Positions 41,000 through 47,607 of a DNA stretch of 51,203 nt are shown here, one piece after another. The notes under the pieces were generated by a model. It did no database searches and was not told the origin of the DNA. It was given only the letters and a program-made list of their open reading frames with translations. Numbering within the stretch: the stretch's first letter is position 1; the number at the start of each line of letters is the position of its first letter. Both the position numbers and the translations under genes were made by a program. This stretch comes from Pantoea sp. BAV 3049. Its GTDB lineage: Bacteria; Pseudomonadota; Gammaproteobacteria; Enterobacterales; Enterobacteriaceae. The stretch is taken from NCBI RefSeq assembly GCF_009765445.1, contig NZ_WHOY01000031.1, positions 4,254,656 to 4,305,858 on the forward strand, written 5' to 3'.

Positions 41000-41505
41000 A
41001 AATAATAACCCCAGAAAGAAAAATTCATTCTAATTTAATTCAGGAATCACCATCATTACACCAGCCCTACAGAAACCTGGCCACGAAAACAGGTTGCACA
41101 TATATTACGTACATGTTTGAAAGTAGTGACAACATATATTATTACACATCTAACCCTGACTGGAAGAATGAATTAATAAAGGAAAAGTTAATAAATCACT
41201 GCCCTATATATCATAACGCATTCCTTTCACTAAAGAATAATGAAAGCATCGTCACAATATGGGATACGGTTCCCCACAACAAGGGAATCGAATGCGACAT
41301 AAAAGACTTTCGCACATCTTTTAATATAGCACATGGAGTTGGAATTGCGCTTTCCGGCAAAAACCATCGTGAATCAATAGTTTTTGCCGGAAGCAAGGAT
41401 GATACATTCTTCTACGAGAAGATCAACACAACGACGGTGAAATCCATGCTTAATGCATTTCGTTCAGAGATACATTATGAAAAGTACAGCCCACCATTAA
41501 TTTGA
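40996..41505 (+). CDS. Stand-alone autoinducer-binding-like (LuxR N-domain fold) protein
   Basis: This 169-aa protein follows the XRE gene with ATGA overlap; GGAAG sits 6 nt before the ATG at 40996. The pattern TSNPDWKNELIKEKL, then CPIYHNAF, IWDTVP, FNIAHGVGIALSG and SIVFAGS follows the LuxR/SdiA autoinducer-binding domain order (aromatic-Trp, Asp-Pro, Trp-Asp, HGV, final strand). Trp56, Trp89/Asp90 and Gly114 match; the usual Asp-Pro is Cys69-Pro70. There is no C-terminal LuxR helix-turn-helix, so it must act through a partner, most simply the coupled XRE protein. The ligand is unknown and may not be an acyl-homoserine lactone. It overlaps the end of the opposing SDR gene by 31 bp. Confidence 0.6.
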   Translation: MKIITPERKIHSNLIQESPSLHQPYRNLATKTGCTYITYMFESSDNIYYYTSNPDWKNELIKEKLINHCPIYHNAFLSLKNNESIVTIWDTVPHNKGIECDIKDFRTSFNIAHGVGIALSGKNHRESIVFAGSKDDTFFYEKINTTTVKSMLNAFRSEIHYEKYSPPLI

Positions 41506-42188
41506 ATACATTCTCCAGTTATATACCTAGCTTTTTCTGATGCAAGAAACAATACTAACGGTGAAATATCTTCGGGTTCAGCTGCATAACCGCAAGGTAT
41601 TTTACTTTTCAAATCCTCCCCCTTCCCTCCAATGACCTTAAGTAAATCAGTATCGACAAAACCGGGATTAACGCAATTAACTGTAATTCCTTTACTGGCA
41701 TATTCTAGTGCCAGGACTTTAGTTACACCTTCCAATGCAGATTTAGATGCAGCATAAGAGGAGAACCCATGCTGGGGCATAACAGACAATACACTAGATA
41801 CATTTATTATTCGTCCAAATCTATTTTTAGACATATACCTTAAACACTCTTTTATTAATCGCATACTCCCATGAAAATTAACATCAAAAACAGAATCAAA
41901 AGATTCTCTTTTAGTTTTAGCAAAAAGTGACACATTAGCTACACCTGCATTATTCACTAATACATCAATAGATACCCCTTTATTTTTTAATTCAGTAAAA
42001 AGGCAAGAACATTCTTCTTCACTTACTACGTCTAACTTTAAACCATGTGCCCCCATCTGATTAATGTCTTCCACTCCTTTATCTGAGGTCGATGTTCCGT
42101 AAACATGATATCCGCCATCTTTCACAAAATCCTTACAAATAGCCATACCAATCCCTCGACTAGCACCACTAATAAAAACTGTTTTCAT
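41475..42188 (-). CDS. FabG-like short-chain dehydrogenase/reductase in the traJ position
   Basis: This 237-aa classical SDR has the dinucleotide motif SGASRGIG at 7-14, NNAG at 79-82 and the catalytic Ser132/Tyr145/Lys149 set (YAASK). PGFVDTDL and the C-terminal ITGECIQINGG are typical of NAD(P)H-dependent 3-oxoacyl/ketone reductases. The ATG at 42188 follows AGGTGG. It lies 81 nt after traM on the same strand and converges on the sensor gene, overlapping it by 31 bp. It could make, reduce or destroy a small-molecule signal for the neighbouring sensor; this is inference. Its AT-rich sequence differs from the tra genes. Confidence 0.85.
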   Translation of the reverse strand: MKTVFISGASRGIGMAICKDFVKDGGYHVYGTSTSDKGVEDINQMGAHGLKLDVVSEEECSCLFTELKNKGVSIDVLVNNAGVANVSLFAKTKRESFDSVFDVNFHGSMRLIKECLRYMSKNRFGRIINVSSVLSVMPQHGFSSYAASKSALEGVTKVLALEYASKGITVNCVNPGFVDTDLLKVIGGKGEDLKSKIPCGYAAEPEDISPLVLFLASEKARYITGECIQINGGLYFS

Positions 42189-42269
42189 TAAAACCACCTA
42201 AAAATGGACCGTAATTAAAATGCAATATATATTACCACTACATTACCCATAGTAGTATATCCTGTATCA

Positions 42270-42650
42270 TTAACTACCATTAAAAACGGATTCAATCCGT
42301 ATATCGGTCTGGTTCTTCAATCGGTCAACCAGTTTGTCATAGTTGTTCCTGCTGTCAGATTTGATATCTTGCAAATCAAACATCAGCTTCAGTATTTCTT
42401 GTGATGCCAGTCTGGATTTAACGACTTCTTTTGCCAGTTCCTTCATCAATTTATCTTCCGGGCGCTCATCATCATTAACAGCCCTTTTCTTCGCATTCAA
42501 ATAAACCCGCATTCCCAGCTCCAGCATTTCAGAACAAACACTGGAGATATTGGCATCAGAAGCTGTCGCTCCCTCTTCTCTTCTCATATCGACAATCTGT
42601 CGAATCCCGTCTATCGTTTTTTGCTTCAAATAAACATTCTGCCTTGCCAT
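42270..42650 (-). CDS. traM: TraM relaxosome/oriT-binding protein
   Basis: This 126-aa protein (F: 127 aa) begins MARQNVYLKQKTIDGIRQIV, the ribbon-helix-helix of TraM. ICSEMLELGMRVYLNAKKR-like sequence precedes a C-terminal helical tetramerisation domain. TraM binds sites beside oriT, represses itself and contacts the TraD tail to signal mating. The ATG at 42650 matches the family start; the frame could extend to 42683. It reads away from oriT. Confidence 0.9.
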   Translation of the reverse strand: MARQNVYLKQKTIDGIRQIVDMRREEGATASDANISSVCSEMLELGMRVYLNAKKRAVNDDERPEDKLMKELAKEVVKSRLASQEILKLMFDLQDIKSDSRNNYDKLVDRLKNQTDIRIESVFNGS

Positions 42651-42689
42651 GACTTTATTTTCCCTTTGTTCATGCAGCACCATACCGGC

Positions 42690-42957
42690 ACTGCATAAAA
42701 ACCACGCCAGTTGAAATGCAGCACCACTGTAGTGCTAATCAACTAAAATCAGGCACTACAATGCCACACATCAGGCGGCACCGCAATGTGTGGTGTTCAT
42801 GGTAATTATATGAATTTTCTCATTTAGCACTGTAAAAGCCACATTCCAGCCACAAACCGGCGACATTACAGCACTGTAGCAGTGCCTTTCTGTGCGATAA
42901 AACACAAACCTGCATTCAGAATTTCAATGTAAGTAAATGATTTAATTAGTTAATCCT
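42690..42957. promoter_or_regulatory. TraM-binding/oriT accessory repeats and traM promoter region
   Basis: Several inverted repeats are packed here. They are GTAGTGC (42729-42735) with GCACTAC (42753-42759), CCACACAT (42764-42771) with ATGTGTGG (42786-42793), and GCACTG-TAG-CAGTGC (42871-42885). A related GCACTGTA occurs near 42824. Recurring GCACT half-sites next to traM fit sbm-type TraM operators. IHF and TraY sites are also expected but were not resolved. Confidence 0.6.
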
Positions 42958-42990
42958 GCAAAATAAAATTTTGCGTGGGGTGTGAGAACG
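42958..42990 (+). other. oriT: oriT nic region
   Basis: A 7-bp hairpin (GCAAAAT at 42958-42964, ATTTTGC at 42968-42974, 3-nt loop) is followed directly by GTGGGGTGTG. F has the same layout, with a GCAAAA/TTTTGC hairpin and then GTGGGGTGT/GG. By analogy TraI nicks between T42983 and G42984 on the plus strand. The bases after nic (GAGAACG) differ from F (GGTGCTT). The 5' end of the transferred strand therefore leads into 43,000-51,203, with the tra genes entering last. Confidence 0.85.
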
Positions 42991-43115
42991 AAACTACCGG
43001 AGAAGCATATTAGCACGGGTATCCATAGAGTAATTCTCGGCTATATTTGGCTTGCCTGAGATCAGGTAATAATGCGATCATCAGGGCATCTAAAATACGT
43101 CACAGGGAAATAATA

Positions 43116-43589
43116 GTGAGGAATCTACTTCTGGCAGCATTACTCCTGATAGCCGCTCAGAATGCTAATGCAGATTGTTTTGATATGGCGGGCAGAGATT
43201 ATCGTATAGATCCAGATCTACTTCGGGCAATCTCCTGGAATGAATCGAACTTCCGCACAGACGTTAAAGGCTATAATCCTGTTTCGGGCTTTGGCTCCGG
43301 ACTTATGCAGGTGGACTCCCAGCACTTTAACGAACTGGCTCGTTATGGAATAAAACCGGAGCACCTTATTTCCGACCCATGTATGAATATCTACACCGGG
43401 GCTTACTATCTTGCAATAGCATTCAAAAAGTGGGGAGTCAGCTGGCAGGCCGTGGGCGCGTATAATGCAGGTTTCCGGAAAACAGAAGAACAGGCGCAGA
43501 GAAGATATGCCTATGCCAGAAAAATCGAGGCAACATATCGGGCGATAAAGAAGAATAAAAATGCAGAGCAGTTTCTCCCGAAACAATAA
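43116..43589 (+). CDS. VirB1-like lytic transglycosylase (F orf169/gene X type)
   Basis: This 157-aa protein has a signal peptide ([16 protein letters not shown]). Its SLT domain has the catalytic Glu in [12 protein letters not shown], plus [12 protein letters not shown] and [11 protein letters not shown]. It opens peptidoglycan for the transfer machine. The GTG at 43116, behind AGGGAAA, gives a proper signal peptide; the longer frame to 43047 does not. It is the first gene on the leading side of oriT and the only one on the plus strand there. Confidence 0.92.
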   Translation: MRNLLLAALLLIAAQNANADCFDMAGRDYRIDPDLLRAISWNESNFRTDVKGYNPVSGFGSGLMQVDSQHFNELARYGIKPEHLISDPCMNIYTGAYYLAIAFKKWGVSWQAVGAYNAGFRKTEEQAQRRYAYARKIEATYRAIKKNKNAEQFLPKQ

Positions 43590-43616
43590 AAAAGACCTCA
43601 ATACGAGGTCTTTTTT
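43588..43616. terminator. Bidirectional terminator
   Basis: A 6-bp GACCTC/GAGGTC stem (43594-43599, 43605-43610) is flanked by an A6 run on the left and a T6 run on the right, giving U-tracts in both directions. It separates the transglycosylase from the convergent ardB/klcA-like gene. Confidence 0.9.
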
Positions 43617-43637
43617 ATTCATGTGGTCTTTAACCCA

Positions 43638-44168
43638 TCAATCAATAGCCCGGTAGATCAAATGAGCTTCAGGATGTTTTATGATACTAATATAGTCTTT
43701 CAGTGCATCCTGACGAGCGACGAGATGTTTACAGACTTTCGCATATTCAGGCCCCATATCCGCAACCTGCCAGGATAACCAGTTCATGATCATCAGCGTG
43801 GCAATAATTCCGGCAGCATCAGCGCTGATCTCTGATTCAAAATAATTACCTGGAATTACCATGTTATAACGTTGTTCACCTTCCGGTGCGATATAACCGG
43901 TTTGTGTCGTGGTGTATCTGACACAGTTTGGTGCAACATTCCCGCCAGTACCTTGTGGAATAATCCAGTAATTCCAGAAACCACCATCGTAATCTGAATG
44001 CTGACGTAACCAGCTGGCAATCATATTGTCCGCTGACGGTGTAAAAAACAGAGCTGGAATAAATTCAAGACGCTCATCACCATCAGTGACAGAGTAGCGC
44101 TGGCGTTCATCGATTTTAAATTGTTCGGCTGATTCACGAGTGGCGGTTTTGACGTTTAATGTGTGCAT
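43638..44168 (-). CDS. ArdB/KlcA-family antirestriction protein
   Basis: This 176-aa protein has the family blocks RLEFIPALFFTPSADNM and DYDGGFWNYWIIPQGTGG. ArdB/KlcA proteins protect incoming plasmid DNA from type I restriction without being DNA mimics. GAGGAG precedes the ATG. The first residues (LNVKTATRES) are shared with the protein at 46414-46788, and a large hairpin lies just upstream. It is the last gene of its leading-region unit and is on the strand read from the transferred DNA. Confidence 0.85.
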   Translation of the reverse strand: MHTLNVKTATRESAEQFKIDERQRYSVTDGDERLEFIPALFFTPSADNMIASWLRQHSDYDGGFWNYWIIPQGTGGNVAPNCVRYTTTQTGYIAPEGEQRYNMVIPGNYFESEISADAAGIIATLMIMNWLSWQVADMGPEYAKVCKHLVARQDALKDYISIIKHPEAHLIYRAID

Positions 44169-44206
44169 TCTGGTTTTCTCCTCATTGGGTTATTACATCG
44201 TTCGAC

Positions 44207-44333
44207 TTCATCACTGAGCGGCGAAGGGCAATGAGCAGTTGACAGTAAGGAAATAAAGGGGCGCGCAGCGTTTATATACCCCTTTATTTCCTTACTGGCT
44301 GATGCTAAAAGCAGCCCTCCGCGAACTGATGAA
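44207..44333 (-). promoter_or_regulatory. Frpo-like single-strand promoter hairpin, copy 1
   Basis: A 127-nt imperfect dyad folds on itself. The apical stem is 19 bp perfect (CAGTAAGGAAATAAAGGGG with its complement ending at 44297), the middle stem pairs GGGC with GCCC and CGG-type arms, and the outer stem pairs TTCATCA with TGATGAA. It sits just upstream of the ardB/klcA-like gene. F carries Frpo hairpins that become promoters when the transferred strand is single-stranded. The plus strand here is the transferred strand and would be the template. Confidence 0.65.
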
Positions 44334-44421
44334 ATCGGGCGATAGTCACACCAGGAGAATGCACACATCCCGTAACGGAAAATCGTCGCAGGACGAATTA
44401 CCGTTACGGATATCAGAGTGT

Positions 44422-44585
44422 TGGTAATTTATTACCGACACGGTGAAAGCGGCGCATCCTTTCAGGATGCAGCAAGCGTGAAATTGAATTTGCGTCAGGA
44501 TGGATGCCCGAAGGGCAGAGACAGCTTGCTGGCTCTGTTCACGACAGCCGTGTCCCTTCAGGGACGACGCCCGGCCCGATATTTA
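44422..44585. repeat. Leading-region structured repeat, copy A
   Basis: About 160 bp are repeated with changes at 47073-47233. Three hairpins are kept: GCATCC-TTTCA-GGATGC, GCCC-GAA-GGGC and TGTCCC-TTCA-GGGAC(G)A. The first changes to GCGTCCG-TTTA-CGGACGC in copy B, so both sides of the stem change together. A function as folded DNA or RNA is likely, for example complementary-strand priming. It lies upstream of the Frpo-like hairpin. Confidence 0.65.
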
Positions 44586-44794
44586 TTATTTTCAGCACAA
44601 AGGATAAATACCAGAAGAGATAAACAGCAGGATGCCGAATGAGATATTACAGGTCTTAATAAATAATAATGATGTGACAACCACGCGCCGGAGTAATACG
44701 GGCAGCGCGTCAGCGCAGCCTGCTTATTCTGCGCCGCAGGTGCGCGGCCTTTGATGCCACGAAAGGCAGGATACTCCCCTGCCCTTCTGGATTG
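44586..44794. other. Spacer between structured repeat and methylase-like gene
   Basis: No gene is supported in this 209-bp stretch. GC-rich alternating segments with GCGC runs (44690-44750) could form hairpins and may include the terminator of the methylase-like gene. Confidence 0.3.
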
Positions 44795-45625
44795 TTATGC
44801 AGCTTCATTTATACCGCGCAAAAATTCGCGCATGGCACTGACACGGCGCTGATCGTCCAGCCGCTTTTCAAAGTTGTTGATGTAGTACACCGGCGTATAC
44901 CGCACCCTGTTTAACTGCATCGTCAGCGTATTGCCCGTGACCACCTCGGCAGGAATACCCAGCAGGGAAAGCTGAATAAACGCCATATCGGCCGCAACAG
45001 GATCGATATCGATGCAGCTACCGAACATATGTTCAGACGGGTTATAGCCCGCCTCCAGCAGATATTCCGCATACGCCACAATCATTCCCGCCGCACCGCT
45101 TGCCGGATCGCTGACGGTAACGAATCCCTCACGGCGTATCGTTTCGTCAACGTCCGGCATCAGCAGCCTCGCCAGCAGTGACTGGACGTGATACGGCGTG
45201 AAATACTGCCCGTTGCGGTCGTCGCCAAGCTCAAGCTCCATGAAGATCGCGCCCAGAAAGTCGTGGAATTTCGCCTCCAGTGCGCAGACCATCAGGCAGA
45301 AAAGCGTATGCAGGTTGCTGATATCGCTCGCGCTGTACTTCGCGCAGATTTCACGACTGCGATCAATGTTCTCCGGCGTTCTTATCCGCGCCATATCCAG
45401 CTCGCTGGCCGCCAGCGTGATAAAGTCGCTGAACACCTCCCAGCGGCGCAAATTACGGGCGGTGTCCATGAACACGCTGACAAACTGGCGGCGGGCGTCC
45501 TCGATGGTCATCATCCGGTGCGGTATCGGCCGCGCGTTTATAGCGGGCAATGCGGGCTTTACGGGCGTGGCTGACGCGACCTCTTTCGCCTGGTCAAAGA
45601 AGCTGGCAAAACTGAGTTGAGACAT
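44795..45625 (-). CDS. N-6 adenine methylase-like protein lacking catalytic motif IV
   Basis: This 276-aa protein resembles the HsdM/N6-methylase core. GQYFTP at 139-144 and the SAM-binding motif I DPASGAAG at 173-180 are intact, followed by CIDIDP. The expected catalytic NPP(F/Y) motif, which should follow the GNTL block, is missing; the chain ends after YYINNFEKRLDDQRR. It probably binds SAM but cannot methylate. Similar proteins occur, as I recall, in leading regions of IncF plasmids. A role as decoy or modulator of host restriction-modification is inferred. AAGGAGG precedes the ATG. Confidence 0.75.
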   Translation of the reverse strand: MSQLSFASFFDQAKEVASATPVKPALPAINARPIPHRMMTIEDARRQFVSVFMDTARNLRRWEVFSDFITLAASELDMARIRTPENIDRSREICAKYSASDISNLHTLFCLMVCALEAKFHDFLGAIFMELELGDDRNGQYFTPYHVQSLLARLLMPDVDETIRREGFVTVSDPASGAAGMIVAYAEYLLEAGYNPSEHMFGSCIDIDPVAADMAFIQLSLLGIPAEVVTGNTLTMQLNRVRYTPVYYINNFEKRLDDQRRVSAMREFLRGINEAA

Positions 45626-45667
45626 CGTTCCTCCTTAAATGCCGCCCCGTAAGGAGCGGCTCAGTTA

Positions 45668-45934
45668 TCAGTTAAATGCCCGCTTCAGTTCGAGCGTGCG
45701 TAACACCTGTCCCCACTCGCTTCCGCGCATGGCAGGAATGCGAACGGCACGCCCCTTTCTGCGGCACTTTGCGATATGTCTCCCCAGCGCCCGCATTTCG
45801 GTGCTGATTTTGTCACGGTCGATATCACTGCGTTTGATACGCACCTGTTTTTTTACGGGTGCGTTTTCCGCCTCAAGCATCTGGACATACAGGGCGGTCG
45901 GTGTAACAATCGACGCTCTACTGAAATGATTCAT
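45668..45934 (-). CDS. Small basic leading-region protein, unknown
   Basis: This 88-aa, strongly basic protein (Arg/Lys runs such as KKQVRIKRSDIDRDK and KCRRKGRAVRI) has no membrane segment. A good ribosome-binding site (AAAAGGAAAC) precedes the ATG. It lies directly upstream of the methylase-like gene on the same strand. Nucleic-acid binding is plausible from charge only. Confidence 0.6.
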   Translation of the reverse strand: MNHFSRASIVTPTALYVQMLEAENAPVKKQVRIKRSDIDRDKISTEMRALGRHIAKCRRKGRAVRIPAMRGSEWGQVLRTLELKRAFN

Positions 45935-46019
45935 AGGTGTTTCCTTTTAGTTGAGGCCGGATTCATCGTTCCTAGGCGAATAAATCCGGCGGAATAAGGC
46001 AGGCGAAAGCCTGCTTTTT

Positions 46020-46364
46020 TCATTTCTGGCGCTGCACTACCTCCTTCACGCATGCCAGAATCTCCGCGTGGTCAAGGTTGCTGTAGTCACGCATGCGGTA
46101 ATAACGGATACCGATCCGCGCATAGATTTCGGTCACGTTGCCGCAATACATCTCCGCCAGCATGAAGGTTTCACACTCGCCGTTCTCACTGCTGCGCCAG
46201 TTCATCGGATACATCAGCCCCAGCGCGTCATGAAAAGCGTGCACGTCGATTTCCGATGGTGCAGCAACCGCCGCTTTTTCCCGACTCATCCAGTAGGCGC
46301 GTTCTGCTTCCGCCGTGGCCTGCATTCCGGGTACTGCTGAGGATTCGGTAAGATGTAAGTGCAT
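46020..46364 (-). CDS. Leading-region protein, unknown
   Basis: This 114-aa protein has a good ribosome-binding site (AAGAAGGAG). No known motif is seen. The central portion (WRSSENGECETFMLAEMYC, then IYARIGIRYYRMRDYS) is aromatic-rich and probably a compact alpha/beta fold. It sits in the series of small minus-strand genes that would be expressed early in the recipient. Confidence 0.6.
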   Translation of the reverse strand: MHLHLTESSAVPGMQATAEAERAYWMSREKAAVAAPSEIDVHAFHDALGLMYPMNWRSSENGECETFMLAEMYCGNVTEIYARIGIRYYRMRDYSNLDHAEILACVKEVVQRQK

Positions 46365-46413
46365 CGTTTTCTCCTTCTTTGGTTTATGACGGCATCACCT
46401 GCCGCCAGCTGGT

Positions 46414-46788
46414 TTAGTAATCTGCCGCCAGTTCGTTCATCAGTCCGGCACACTCACCATGTGCACGGTCTTCTTCCGCCAGCGTCAGCGTGTAACCCCG
46501 CTTCGACGCCGCACCGATGAAAACCGGACGATCTTTAAGCGGTAGTTCGACGAGATAACGCATGGCCATTCCCAACAGGCGGGACTCGTAAATCTCGTAG
46601 TGCAGACCACACCCACGGTTAGCCTGTATTTCCATACGGGCCAGAACCACGTCCGCGCGAATAACATCGAACGGGCTAGGCGAATGGATATTGCGCACAA
46701 AGCCATCAGTACGCAGGGACGAGGTTTTCACCCATCTTTCGGAAGATTCTTTGGTGGCGGTTTTGACGTTGACGTTCTGTGTGTTCAT
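46414..46788 (-). CDS. Leading-region protein sharing the NVKTAT N-terminal tag
   Basis: This 124-aa protein begins MNTQNVNVKTATKESSE, nearly the same as the start of the ardB/klcA-like protein. The rest is unrelated, with an acidic C-terminus (EDRAHGECAGLMNELAADY). GAGG precedes the ATG. A large imperfect hairpin (46821-47002) lies immediately upstream, in the same arrangement as at 44,168. Function is unknown. Confidence 0.65.
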   Translation of the reverse strand: MNTQNVNVKTATKESSERWVKTSSLRTDGFVRNIHSPSPFDVIRADVVLARMEIQANRGCGLHYEIYESRLLGMAMRYLVELPLKDRPVFIGAASKRGYTLTLAEEDRAHGECAGLMNELAADY

Positions 46789-46820
46789 CCTGCTTTTCCT
46801 CTTGTCTGGTGGTTAATCCA

Positions 46821-47002
46821 TCTCTCGGTGAGTTCCCTGGCGGCAAAGGGCAAAGGAGCAACGACGTACGGAGGAAGGAAAGGGGCGGAGACAAAAGTTT
46901 TTGCAGCTCTTCGCAAAAAGTTTTGGCGGAGTTTATTTCACCCCTTGGATGACGACACGGCGGTGCTACGACCAGCCCTCCGCCCGGGGACTTAACGGGA
47001 GA
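46821..47002 (-). promoter_or_regulatory. Frpo-like single-strand promoter hairpin, copy 2
   Basis: A second imperfect dyad of about 180 nt has the same plan as copy 1. The base stem includes GGCGG-C-AAAGGGC paired with GCCCT-CCGCC, the middle includes AAGGGG/CCCCTT, and the tip is CAAAAG-TTTTTGC against GCAAAAA-GTTTTG with a G-G mismatch. Mismatches in the stem are a feature of the F Frpo promoter. It lies upstream of the NVKTAT-tagged 124-aa gene. Confidence 0.6.
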
Positions 47003-47072
47003 GGGCTCACCAGAGGTACGGGGAGAGGATGAACACATCCGACACGGCGGAACGGCGTGGCGTCAGCGGACT

Positions 47073-47233
47073 GTCGGCAGTTTTACCGCCGACAGGGTGA
47101 AGCGGCGCGTCCGTTTACGGACGCAGCAAGCGCAGGGGTTGACGTTGAGTCAGGATGGACGCCCGGAGGGCAGAGACAGCTCGCTGGCTCTGTTCACGAC
47201 AGCCGTGTCCCGTCAGGGACGACGCCCGGATAT
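47073..47233. repeat. Leading-region structured repeat, copy B
   Basis: This is the second copy of the 44422-44585 repeat. Long identical runs (for example GCTGGCTCTGTTCACGACAG) alternate with paired substitutions in the hairpins, so the structure is conserved. It follows the psiA-linked gene region and precedes the Frpo-like hairpin in transcription order. Confidence 0.65.
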
Positions 47234-47283
47234 TGCCGTACCGGTGATGCCAGCCAGTTCATTAGCCAGGCATGATATCAGAC

Positions 47284-47607
47284 TCAACGAGGCGACTTTC
47301 CCCGAAAATAGTCAGGCCGGGCCATCAGTTCCCGCTCAATGAGTTCATCAGCAAACAGGGGCGCTTTTAGGTTAATACGCTTCTCCAGATTCCGTCGGCG
47401 GGTGGCCGCCTTACGCTCGTCGGTCCAGCGCCTGATCTGCCTGTCACACAGAAAATCAACGCAGACAGCATATCCGGCTCCGGCCACCCACAGTGACATC
47501 ACGGACTCAGGGACGGGCTTCCCTGCCTCCACCACTTCTGACGCCAGCTCAGGTTCACCGGGACAGGGACCGGAACGCTTCCAGCGCAGCGAGTAACGCC
47601 ACTTCAT
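47284..47607 (-). CDS. Unknown protein coupled to psiA
   Basis: This 107-aa protein overlaps the psiA stop by 4 nt (ATGA). A central hydrophobic stretch (VMSLWVAGAGYAVCVDFLC) is too polar to be a confident membrane helix. A basic helix follows (RRWTDERKAATRRRNLEKR). F has hok/mok-type genes near here instead; no toxin-antitoxin features are seen. Confidence 0.55.
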   Translation of the reverse strand: MKWRYSLRWKRSGPCPGEPELASEVVEAGKPVPESVMSLWVAGAGYAVCVDFLCDRQIRRWTDERKAATRRRNLEKRINLKAPLFADELIERELMARPDYFRGKSPR

